Assembly: GCF_963664415.1 (NCBI RefSeq)
Contig: NZ_OY761445.1
Location: 1,328,501 to 1,392,500, forward strand
Length of the DNA: 64,000 nt
Direction: 5' to 3'
From: an uncultured Desulfobacter sp.
Lineage (GTDB): Bacteria; Desulfobacterota; Desulfobacteria; Desulfobacterales; Desulfobacteraceae
The notes under the pieces are model-generated. The model made no database searches. It was not told where the DNA came from and was given only the letters and a program-made list of their open reading frames with translations. Position numbers and translations under genes: made by a program. Numbering within the stretch: position 1 is the stretch's first letter; each line of letters begins with the position of its first letter. Below, one piece after another: positions 45,546 to 53,866 of this stretch.

Positions 45546-46427
45546 CTACAGCAGTTTTTCAGAAATTTTAATTTCCGCCCCTTTTTTTAGCCGTTCCTCC
45601 ATCTGTAAAAATGCTTCGGCTTCTTTTTGCTTCAAAATCTGCGTCTTGACCTCATCCCTGGCTGCTTCAAAGGATTTTGTCTCTGCCGGTATAATCTTTT
45701 CCACTTTGAAAATACTGTAGCCGTAATTGGTTTCTAAAATCGGACTGATTTCATTTTCTTTAAGGCTAAAAACGGCCTTTCCAATTACGGGCAAAACCTT
45801 ACCGTCTTCTACCAGTAATTTACCCCCATTTTTAACGGTAGAAAGATCGACGGAGTAATGAGCTACCAGTGCTGAAAAATCTTCACCGCTTTCAATTTTT
45901 TTCTTCACGAGTTCAGCTTCTTCCCGGTTTCGAAGGAGAATCACCAGAGTTGATGCCTTTTTAGACGTTTTAAATCGATCAGGATTGGCGTCGTAAAACT
46001 TACGTATCTCCTCGTCAGTGGCAATCATTTTACGACCGATTTCCTTTTCAAGGAAAAATTTTATTATCGTTGCATTTTCATATGCTTTAATGGCTCTAAT
46101 AAAATTTTTCTCGCTCTTTATCTCCTGGGCACTAGGATGTCTCAATATCAAATGTCTGATAATCAGATTGTTGACCAGCCGTTTGCGCTCTTCAATTGAA
46201 ACATCCTGTTTACCGGTTTTTTTTTTGAAATCCTGAATTGCTTGGTAAAATTCTGATTTTTTTATTACGCCGTTGTTAAACGTAGCAATGACAGGATCGT
46301 TTGATGACGTTGACAGCTGTTCCGGTTCACCGTACAGCGGAAGGGCACATATAAAGGAAAGAGCAAAAATAAACATGATGACATAATAAAATCTTCTGCC
46401 TGGTTGTAATACCCGCAATGAACTCAT
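45546..46427 (-). CDS. SurA/PrsA-like parvulin peptidyl-prolyl isomerase
   Basis: A 293-residue exported folding factor. It has a signal-anchor segment (residues about 12-32), an N-terminal SurA-like helical chaperone part (about 45-140) and a parvulin rotamase domain (about 150-250) with KKIESGEDFSALVAHYS, GGKLLVEDGKV and LETNYGYSIFKVEKI. Similar PPIases (the EpsD family) accompany exosortase/PEP-CTERM loci. It starts 18 bases after HEAT protein B and would share its transcript. It is a plausible folding helper for the disulfide-containing secreted proteins. Unit A has no copy. Confidence 0.85.
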   Translation of the reverse strand: MSSLRVLQPGRRFYYVIMFIFALSFICALPLYGEPEQLSTSSNDPVIATFNNGVIKKSEFYQAIQDFKKKTGKQDVSIEERKRLVNNLIIRHLILRHPSAQEIKSEKNFIRAIKAYENATIIKFFLEKEIGRKMIATDEEIRKFYDANPDRFKTSKKASTLVILLRNREEAELVKKKIESGEDFSALVAHYSVDLSTVKNGGKLLVEDGKVLPVIGKAVFSLKENEISPILETNYGYSIFKVEKIIPAETKSFEAARDEVKTQILKQKEAEAFLQMEERLKKGAEIKISEKLL

Positions 46428-46445
46428 GGTAAATATCCTTTAGAT

Positions 46446-47837
46446 TTATAATTTGTCTAAAATCAGTTTGACTTGTTTTTTTATAAATTCATCGTCATGT
46501 TTTAATGCCTTCATCAGTTGTTCCGCGTCTGATACATCTGCGTAATTTCCGGCAATAGCTATAGCTCCTCTGCGTATTTTTTCGTTATCATCCCACAGCA
46601 GATCCAAAAGTGGTTTATAGGTTTTTCTTGAAACATAAGCCGAATACGCAAAAAAGGCTTGCTCCTTTATCTCTTGATCTGAAGAATGCAATTCAGGCGC
46701 CAGCAGCTTAGCGGTATCTTCAACATCACCCCCAACTTTTCCTAAAGTACGAATAGCTTCCAGTTTCAATTTCCGGTTGTCGGAATCCAACAATGGTTTC
46801 AAAGCATTTTTCATACCATCTCGTACTTTTAGACCTGCATTGAGTGTGTTTGCCGCGATAACATTCAAATAGTATAATTTCTGATCTGTTTTTATGGCGT
46901 TGTTGTTGAGAATATTGCCGAACACATCAGCGGCACAGGGACTTGATGCCACTAACGCTACAGCTTCTTTTTTAAGCAGGTTTTGCGTCAAGGCATCTTC
47001 CAAAATCTTATTCTGTTTGGGTTTGTTTGCCCTTGACAGTGCCCATGTGCTGTTGTTTTGTTTTTGTTCATTAGATGAACCAAGCATTTCCTTTAAAAAT
47101 CGATTGCTTTCAACTAAATCATGCCTGGCCATAATGCCGTATGCCATTTTCTGGGTTTGCCGATTTTGACTTTGGGCAATGATCTGATTCAAATACGGCA
47201 AAAATTTGGGAGATTTTACAAAAGATAAGGATCGAAGGGCAAGCGCCATATCTTCCTCACCCTGCTCGCCTTTTTGTTCTAACAAGCCACTAAGAATCGG
47301 CAAGAATTGCTCATCCATGCCAAACATGGCCGCCGCAATAAGCGCATTGCTTCTGGCAGGATAATATTTATCTGCGGCCTTTTGCTTTAGAATATTAAAA
47401 ACCCTCTCTTTAAACTCACTGCTCATCCCTACATGAGCAAGTGCATCTATGGCTTCAGCGACGATACCCATATTCTCATCATTTAAATAGCCCTCAAGTC
47501 GTTGAATGGTTTCTTCTGAGGGTTGGCTTCTCAACTTTAGAACATCGTAAAGACGATCAGTAACTTGTGATTCATCCGGCGAAATTTTATCGGTTGTAGC
47601 AATTTTAGCCTTTTCTCCAATCTGTTTCTTTTCTGTCGATACTGGTTGGCCTGAATTTGCCTTATCACCAGCTCCATCGGAAGATTGATTTGACAATTCT
47701 TGCGTTTTGTTTGGAACTGTCCGGTTGTTTACAGGTTGGCTTTTTAAATTTGCACCGAAAGCGGTAATTGCAACAGATAGAATTAGTACCGCACACAAAA
47801 GCCCAATTAGGATATGAAATTTTTTTTTCGCATTCAT
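46446..47837 (-). CDS. HEAT-repeat protein B, membrane-anchored
   Basis: A protein of about 463 residues, paralogue of HEAT protein A, with the same order: signal anchor (HILIGLLCAVLILSVAITAF), linker and HEAT repeats. The repeat sequences correspond one to one with A, but amino acid changes are spread along the whole length. I place the start at the ATG at 47837 because AAGGTGAAG precedes it; the frame is open to 47861. It is followed after 18 bases by the PPIase. Confidence 0.8.
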   Translation of the reverse strand: MNAKKKFHILIGLLCAVLILSVAITAFGANLKSQPVNNRTVPNKTQELSNQSSDGAGDKANSGQPVSTEKKQIGEKAKIATTDKISPDESQVTDRLYDVLKLRSQPSEETIQRLEGYLNDENMGIVAEAIDALAHVGMSSEFKERVFNILKQKAADKYYPARSNALIAAAMFGMDEQFLPILSGLLEQKGEQGEEDMALALRSLSFVKSPKFLPYLNQIIAQSQNRQTQKMAYGIMARHDLVESNRFLKEMLGSSNEQKQNNSTWALSRANKPKQNKILEDALTQNLLKKEAVALVASSPCAADVFGNILNNNAIKTDQKLYYLNVIAANTLNAGLKVRDGMKNALKPLLDSDNRKLKLEAIRTLGKVGGDVEDTAKLLAPELHSSDQEIKEQAFFAYSAYVSRKTYKPLLDLLWDDNEKIRRGAIAIAGNYADVSDAEQLMKALKHDDEFIKKQVKLILDKL

Positions 47838-47996
47838 ATTCTTCACCTTTAGATAGATCATCTTTTGTCGAGTATTACCTTACCAGAAATTTTAAGTACT
47901 GAGTTCTAAGTAAGAGAGAAAATCCAACGATGTGTTTTATAGAATATTCAAAACTTACAACCGTAATACATCCGGCTGGATAGTATTTTTTGAATT

Positions 47997-48021
47997 GGGA
48001 GTGCGGTTATGCAGCACTCCC
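47997..48021 (-). promoter_or_regulatory. intercistronic hairpin between secreted protein B and HEAT protein B
   Basis: On the minus strand GGGAGTGC pairs with GCACTCCC around a 9-base loop. It is in the same place as the hairpin in unit A. The sixth pair is T-A here and T-G in A. No T-run follows. Confidence 0.6.
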
Positions 48022-48079
48022 AAACTTTAAAGCTTTCAGGCTTGACCGATATTTAAAATATTAAAGGTCTTTTCTGAAA

Positions 48080-48925
48080 TTAATCTACACAAGAAGCGCC
48101 CTGGTAGAACATTCCATAGATGCCGACATATTTGAGGGCAACGCTTTCGGCACCATAACTCATGTTAACAGTGTTGCTTCCGGGAACTTTGATCTCAATT
48201 TCAATCATATCGCCTTGTTTGAGGCGATACTGAGTCTCACCCATACCGTTCAGAACGCCGGTCTCAGGCATTGCAACAACAATTGATTCTTCCCAAAGCG
48301 CTTTTGAGGTATAAAGTTTATCAACCAGAGGAACAACAGTCAACTCGGGGAGAGTCCGGGCATCAAGATAAAAACCTGCATCAGGGAAACCAATGGTCTT
48401 GTACTCACCAGGCCGTGCTTTTGCAGTAATGGTGGGGTTGGAGGAAGCAGTCCAGACAGATGTACCCCAGGGCCATTTATACCGACCGGTCTGAGAAGCA
48501 CCCTCGTAAGCAGTAGTTGCATAGGGGCTAAAAGAGTTCATTTTCTGAACGCAATCGCGGATGCTGATATCAAGATCGGTATCCGGTTTCTGCTGCAATA
48601 CAATTCTCCATTTGTATTCAGCACTGTTTCCGGCATCAATCAAATAAGCCATGTATTCAGGAAAACAAACGCTCTCTTGTTCCTGTCCTGCAGTTTGGGT
48701 AAAGTATTCTTTGGCATAGGCATCGTATGGGGTGGCTGTAAAATCACTGTATTCATTGACCTTATTCTCACCACTAAGAACGTTGTTAACAACATCATCG
48801 GTAATGTTATTAGAAAAATACCAATCCGCATCACATCCGACTACATCAAATTCCGGATTTTCACCTGCAAATGCAGACGCGTACATAAAGGTAGTTGCAA
48901 TGAGAACCATAACCAACTTTTTCAT
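48080..48925 (-). CDS. secreted protein B, four-cysteine, unknown function
   Basis: A 281-residue paralogue of secreted protein A with the same signal peptide and four cysteines. It ends GASCVD, without the extra tail of A. The main differences lie in residues about 33-85, for instance VVNNVLSGENKVNEYSDF here. A strong AGGAGAG precedes the ATG. It is followed by HEAT protein B and the PPIase, and preceded by the PEP-CTERM gene after 148 bp, so read-through from the subtilase promoter is possible. No domain recognised. Confidence 0.8.
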   Translation of the reverse strand: MKKLVMVLIATTFMYASAFAGENPEFDVVGCDADWYFSNNITDDVVNNVLSGENKVNEYSDFTATPYDAYAKEYFTQTAGQEQESVCFPEYMAYLIDAGNSAEYKWRIVLQQKPDTDLDISIRDCVQKMNSFSPYATTAYEGASQTGRYKWPWGTSVWTASSNPTITAKARPGEYKTIGFPDAGFYLDARTLPELTVVPLVDKLYTSKALWEESIVVAMPETGVLNGMGETQYRLKQGDMIEIEIKVPGSNTVNMSYGAESVALKYVGIYGMFYQGASCVD

Positions 48926-49073
48926 AATTTCTCTCCTAAAAATTTTGAATTAAATCTATTTCTTCCTAAGTTTAACTTCTACACTGCCTTATCTAACTTT
49001 TTCTTTCTTTTCACCTCCTTTTTTTGAACTATTTATACTCACAGAGAAATCTCTGTTCACCAATCATTAAATA

Positions 49074-50042
49074 TTAGCCTCTCCTGCGCCTGATAAAAGT
49101 GATCCCCCCAACACCGGAAATCAATAACAAGAGTGAAGAAGGAACCGGAACCTCGCTGAGAGATGCGTTTACCGTTAATAAGCCAATGTCAAAATTGCCC
49201 TCTAATGCTACTGTCTCTACCTGACCGTAAGTTGTCGTCCCTGTACTCGTTCCATCCATGTTGGTGATAGACGTTGTAATGACTAAAGCTGTTGAAAACT
49301 GATAAGAATAACCATCTGCGGCAGTGTTGACCGAAATTATCTGTGCAACACTATCAGCATCCAGCAAATCGATGCTCCAACTGGCACTTGTGCCGGCCGC
49401 CTCCGGACTATATTCCAACACTTCAATAGAAGCTGTTTGAATTGTATATTCAGCTGAGGCATCACCAGTCGTGCTAGTAAAAGTACTAAAATCGATAGAA
49501 TCCAAACCATCCAAAAAGCCATCCAACAGTAGCGATACTGAGGAATCGCCGGTATTTGTAAAAGTCTGTGAGACATTAACACTAACCATTTGCTTAATCG
49601 TAGCACCGACGATACTCGGATTATAGACCATCCCCATATAGTTAACAGGGTCTGGATTTATGGCAGTATTCCACGCATTAGTATCTCCATCTACATCGGT
49701 ATAGTCGACGGATGTATACGCTGTAAGCGCTATACTGCCTCCTGTGCTCCCATCCACACTACCACCGACTGTTGACGTCATTGAGATATCGGTGTCTTCT
49801 ATTGATACCGGAGAGCCGCTAAAAGAACTTGTACCGCTAAATACTCCAGCCCGGGTATCAGATAACGCATTAACGCTGGTCTGGTTTTGGGTATATACCG
49901 TCTGAGGTATAAAAGTACTGACACTATTAGAAATTAAATAGTTTTCGGTCACTGATGAACCGTATACGATACTGGCATGAGCCGTTTGCTGAAAAAACGG
50001 CAGAATTAAAATGGCTAACAAAAGAAACACACTTTTCTTCAT
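49074..50042 (-). CDS. PEP-CTERM sorting domain protein
   Basis: An exported protein of about 322 residues from the ATG at 50042 (AGGAG seven bases upstream). It has a signal peptide (MKKSVFLLLAILILPFFQQTAHA) and a C-terminal exosortase signal: VPVPSSLLLLISGVGGITFIRRRR. The Ser/Thr-rich, low-cysteine body (for example GTSSFSGSPVSIEDTDISM) is typical of PEP-CTERM proteins, which exosortase processes and which are often surface or matrix components. No exosortase gene is in this window. Confidence 0.9.
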   Translation of the reverse strand: MKKSVFLLLAILILPFFQQTAHASIVYGSSVTENYLISNSVSTFIPQTVYTQNQTSVNALSDTRAGVFSGTSSFSGSPVSIEDTDISMTSTVGGSVDGSTGGSIALTAYTSVDYTDVDGDTNAWNTAINPDPVNYMGMVYNPSIVGATIKQMVSVNVSQTFTNTGDSSVSLLLDGFLDGLDSIDFSTFTSTTGDASAEYTIQTASIEVLEYSPEAAGTSASWSIDLLDADSVAQIISVNTAADGYSYQFSTALVITTSITNMDGTSTGTTTYGQVETVALEGNFDIGLLTVNASLSEVPVPSSLLLLISGVGGITFIRRRRG

Positions 50043-50103
50043 TTTCAATCTCCTATAAAGTTTGATTTTAAAAATTAGGCCATCGACCTAAAGGATTTAT
50101 TTG

Positions 50104-52689
50104 TTAATTGTTTTCCCAACTTGCTATGCCAACATTGCCTGTTCCAATAAATTGAATATCAGTGGCATATGAATTATAATCAATATCGCACCAGCCGGAA
50201 GACGATTCAAGAAAATTATCTTGCTTGTTGGAAAGCCAGGCATCACATTGAAACGTATAATTATCGTCATGAGCAATGATAAGGTCATATGCCCCATCGT
50301 TATTTAAATCTGCCATGCCGGAAAACGCTGCGGTGTCGTCAAAGTATACCTGTCCCCAGGACTGCTCCTTGTAAAACTTTGAGGAGCCATTAGATTTTGA
50401 GATATAAATCGGAAGCCTTCCCCGGACCGCTTCTTGCCCTGTAAAAATTAGGTCATCAAACCCATCCCCATTGACGTCTTTGACGTAATGCAGGAGATAA
50501 TCCGTCATACCCGGGATATCATATCTGACCAACCAATTACTAAGCGATGAAGCCTGGACACCATTCGACTTGGCCACGTAGTATATAACCGGTGTGTAAT
50601 AAGTATATTTTGTGTTTTTGCTCTCAACAAGAATGTCTGATTTCCCATCTCCGTTCATATCCCCCAGATAAAACGTATTCTGCCAATCGGATAGCGTAGA
50701 AAATTCAAGCCAGGGGCTTGAATCATTTACAAATTTCTGGTCGTCCACGGATAGCAACACTTTGACAGTATATTTTTTACCATAACTGATCTGCTCTGTA
50801 ACATAAATCAAATCAGATCGTTTATCTCCGTTTATATCGGAAAGCCCAATCACCTTAAGCCCCTCGGAAGACGTTGAAGAAAAAGAAAACCATGTGTCCG
50901 GGTATGAGGCCAAGCCGTTTCCTTCCTTGGACAAGTACACCAGATAATCGTGGTCATACCAACCAGACCCAGTCTGACGACTTTCTGTTACAACCAGATC
51001 TGAAAACCCGTCCCCATTTACATCGGAAAGCCCTATAAATTCTTCGTCCTTATAAAAAGCGGACGTTTCAGTGTATTCCCCATCGAGAACGTTTTCACCA
51101 TTTGAAAAATAGCTTCTAAATGTCTGAGTTGTGTAGCTGCTGTTATCCTGAACCGTTTTGATTATCAAATCGTTTGTGTTAATCCTCTCGGCATAAAGGT
51201 TTAGCGCATCAACGGCAGAAGCGACGTTTAAGATACCATGACCGTAACGTATGTCAAGACCAGAATCTCCGGCATCAAGAGACGTATTATACAGAAAACT
51301 GCTTAATTGAGCCAAATTCAAATCCGGATACAGCTCCAGGAGCAATGCAGCTGCGCCGGCAACGTGAGGCGCGGCAAAAGAGGTACCGGACATCAATTGA
51401 TATTCTCCGTTTAAACCCATTCCGGGGATATTCACCCCTGGTGCCGCAATATTAGGCTTGGTAACTGAAATATCGCTCCAGTACACATCAGCACCGCCGG
51501 AAAACCATGCCACATAGCTATTTTTACCAACTGCCCCAACACCCACTGCATCCGGCGTATTACCAGGGGAAAGGGTTGTACTCTCTCCATAATTACCAAT
51601 GGCGCCAACCGGCAAGACATTGGCATTCTTCATATTTTTAACGGCTTCATTCAAAACGTCTGAAGAACCCATGGCACCCCATGACATATTTACAATTTGC
51701 GCACCGTCATCAGTCTCAGGATCTCCGTCGGGATCAAGTACCCACTGCATTCCGGCCAGGACCTGTTCCATAGTTCCGGACCCCAAATTATTAAGCACCA
51801 AAGCCGAAAGAATGGTTACACCGGGAGCAACCCCTGTGTTATTGCCGGCAATAACGCTTGCCGAATGTGTACCATGGCCGTTGTAATGGCCGTCATGGGG
51901 AAGGCTTTCGATCTTTTCACCGTCGGATCCGAACTCAGCCCAGGCAGATACTTTCCCTGCCAATTCGGAATTGTCCGGCTCTATGCCGGTATCAAGGTGA
52001 CCGACCCGTATATTAGCCCCGCTGAGTCCAAAATCTTTTATTTTATCAAGCCCCACCATGGAATGATTCCATAAATTTAAATCAGTTTGATCTGTGACGG
52101 ACTCCTCTTGGATAATTGGGGGGATACTGAGAACTACATTATCGACTATAGATTCAACATCGGGATGAGTTAAAAGTTTTTCTATTTCCTGATCAGTAGC
52201 TGTCAATGCAACACAGTTAGACAGCCAAAAAGGTCGGACCTGACCTGAATTTTCTTCTTCCAGATACTTAACAAACTCCTGCTGATTAAGGCGGGCTTCC
52301 TTTTTTAATTCCTTAATCGATCTCCTTTTTTCAGCCTTAAGGCGGGCTTCCTTTTTTAATCCCTTAATCGATCTTCTTTTTTTAGCCTTAGAGTCATTGC
52401 TTTCAGACACCTTACTTCTCAGCCGAACAAAAACCCTTCTGGATTCATTTGTGTTGCCGGCTTGTGCTTTTTCTGTTTTCAAAGTCCGAAACAGCCTATT
52501 TTTGCCGAAATAATTTCTATGCCGCAAGACATCCGCGTCTGCAGTTATGGAAATGGCAAATAGAAATGGGATCATGACAGCAAACACCACAAAGAACTTA
52601 GAAGCGCAGCCTGACAAAATCAAAAACTGAAGTCGTAATAATGAGTGTAACCCTGAAATAATTTTGAATCTTTGCCGACTGCTTTCCAT
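50104..52689 (-). CDS. secreted S8 subtilisin-like protease with FG-GAP repeats
   Basis: An 861-residue exported protease. After a signal-anchor (about residues 20-50) and a propeptide-like part, the catalytic domain shows Asp in VGHLDTGIEPD (near 231), His in GHGTHSASVIAG (near 270) and Ser in GTSFAAPHVAGAA (near 438). At least five FG-GAP/VCBS repeats follow: GLSDVNGDGFSDLVV, GLSDINGDKRSDLIY, LGDMNGDGKSDILV, VKDVNGDGFDDLIF and MADLNNDGAYDLII. These form a beta-propeller and may bind calcium. A 17-residue tandem repeat lies near residues 101-135. The PEP-CTERM gene follows after 61 bp. Confidence 0.92.
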   Translation of the reverse strand: MESSRQRFKIISGLHSLLRLQFLILSGCASKFFVVFAVMIPFLFAISITADADVLRHRNYFGKNRLFRTLKTEKAQAGNTNESRRVFVRLRSKVSESNDSKAKKRRSIKGLKKEARLKAEKRRSIKELKKEARLNQQEFVKYLEEENSGQVRPFWLSNCVALTATDQEIEKLLTHPDVESIVDNVVLSIPPIIQEESVTDQTDLNLWNHSMVGLDKIKDFGLSGANIRVGHLDTGIEPDNSELAGKVSAWAEFGSDGEKIESLPHDGHYNGHGTHSASVIAGNNTGVAPGVTILSALVLNNLGSGTMEQVLAGMQWVLDPDGDPETDDGAQIVNMSWGAMGSSDVLNEAVKNMKNANVLPVGAIGNYGESTTLSPGNTPDAVGVGAVGKNSYVAWFSGGADVYWSDISVTKPNIAAPGVNIPGMGLNGEYQLMSGTSFAAPHVAGAAALLLELYPDLNLAQLSSFLYNTSLDAGDSGLDIRYGHGILNVASAVDALNLYAERINTNDLIIKTVQDNSSYTTQTFRSYFSNGENVLDGEYTETSAFYKDEEFIGLSDVNGDGFSDLVVTESRQTGSGWYDHDYLVYLSKEGNGLASYPDTWFSFSSTSSEGLKVIGLSDINGDKRSDLIYVTEQISYGKKYTVKVLLSVDDQKFVNDSSPWLEFSTLSDWQNTFYLGDMNGDGKSDILVESKNTKYTYYTPVIYYVAKSNGVQASSLSNWLVRYDIPGMTDYLLHYVKDVNGDGFDDLIFTGQEAVRGRLPIYISKSNGSSKFYKEQSWGQVYFDDTAAFSGMADLNNDGAYDLIIAHDDNYTFQCDAWLSNKQDNFLESSSGWCDIDYNSYATDIQFIGTGNVGIASWENN
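52286..52387 (-). repeat. two 51-bp tandem repeats in the subtilase propeptide
   Basis: Units 52286-52336 and 52337-52387 differ at only a few positions and keep the reading frame (17 codons each). They encode RRSIKGLKKEARL and RRSIKELKKEARL with their linkers. Confidence 0.85.
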
Positions 52690-52750
52690 CTTAAATCTTC
52701 CCCTCCCACAGCTCTAAAACATCTTTTCTTAGACAGGTCTTCCGCCGAAT

Positions 52751-52767
52751 TGCAAACATTTTACCAA
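52751..52767 (-). promoter_or_regulatory. sigma-54 promoter of the subtilase gene
   Basis: On the minus strand TTGGTAAAATGTTTGCA: GG and GC separated by 10 bases, with an intact TTGCA. It lies 62 bases upstream of the ATG, so the leader is about 50 bases. Confidence 0.6.
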
Positions 52768-53249
52768 ATTGCAAACCGACACATAAACAACGATATTGAG
52801 GTTGCTTGCAATAGCTGCGCCAAAGTCATCTAAAAAATAAAATCCTACAAATAAATTCAGAAAAAAACAGGATCATCAGGGGTTAGAACTATAGAAATAT
52901 TCAAACCGAAAAACTATATTCCCATTATTCACAATTCTTGTGGTAAAAAAATACACACCTAAGATATTTTTTGTAATAGGTTTGAGAATTATTTTTCCGC
53001 CATTTTCAGCGCTCCTGGGAGGCTTTCGCAAAAACGACGCATATTACACTTGGACATGTCGCGAGACTGTTACAATCGCCAACCCTATACAGGTATTTTT
53101 TAGCCTAACATATATGTTCTATTAGCAAAAAATAAATTACAGTTTGGTAATACCGGCGTCATGTTGAGGTAATTAACTTGTGTTATCTTTCTGTTCAGAT
53201 AAAGAATTGAAAAGCCAAAACCAATTAAATCATTTTCTCTCTCCCCTAA

Positions 53250-53289
53250 AACAAAGAGAATCAGGTAGAAACGCCTGATTCTCTTTGTT
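53250..53289. terminator. perfect 16-bp hairpin in a gene-free region
   Basis: AACAAAGAGAATCAGG (53250-53265) and CCTGATTCTCTTTGTT (53274-53289) around an 8-base loop. It has the look of a bidirectional terminator, but no annotated gene ends near it. Confidence 0.65.
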
Positions 53290-53685
53290 AACAACAAACA
53301 GCATTGACATGAACCATGTAACCCAACTTTTCGATTATAGTTCAATCATCCGCTTTTGTTTTAACCTCTCTGGATTTTTTCGATCCTTTAACACCCCTTT
53401 TTAATATCACCCCAAGCCTATGATGATTCAAGAACATTAATCCAGGCCTTAAAAAAAACAATTTCACATCATCATGTAAATTGGACTGACTTCTTTATTG
53501 CTCTGATAAACATAGCACCCCTTCTATAGGAAAAATAGGTAACAAATAAATTATTTTTTACCCAATAACTGTAACAAAAAATATACATATAACCTGTGAT
53601 GGATTATTGTTCAAAATAATTTTTTAACCCTCAAAAGAATGCAGAGCAATCATTGCCAATACAAGTGCGTATATTTTTAACAATC

Positions 53686-53702
53686 TGGCACAAAAAGTGC
53701 TT
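53686..53702 (+). promoter_or_regulatory. sigma-54 promoter of the DNRLRE/PEP-CTERM gene
   Basis: TGGCAC (53686-53691), AAAAA, then GTGCTT. GG and GC are separated by 10 bases. It closely resembles the promoter of secreted protein A. It lies about 165 bases upstream of the GTG start. Confidence 0.6.
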
Positions 53703-53866
53703 CAGGATATTTTTTGAGACTGAGTAACGCTACAAGAAAAAGTAGAAGAAACGAAAAGCGTAACGAATCAGGAACTTATGGGCAATCTCAAAGAATGTAA
53801 ATAGTGTCTACCGTTGAGACATTAAAAAACTTAATATTTTGTTAATCAGAAAAAAGTGGGTGAAGT

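Larger units (their letters stand above)
52690..53866. other. 1.18-kb regulatory region between divergent subtilase and DNRLRE genes
   Basis: No protein-like ORF. It contains a sigma-54 promoter for each flanking gene (52751-52767, minus; 53686-53702, plus), an AATTGCAAAC direct repeat (52749-52758 and 52768-52777) and a 16-bp hairpin (53250-53289). Small frames at 52940-53125 and 53100-53345 look non-coding. Confidence 0.6.

Noticed and set aside
51880..51905. CCATGGCCGTTGTAATGGCCG resembling the repeat end
   Set aside because: It encodes the conserved active-site His region of the subtilase, so the match is chance.
52940..53345. Two small ORFs in the subtilase/DNRLRE intergenic region
   Set aside because: They are on opposite strands and one spans a hairpin; neither has a ribosome binding site or protein-like sequence.
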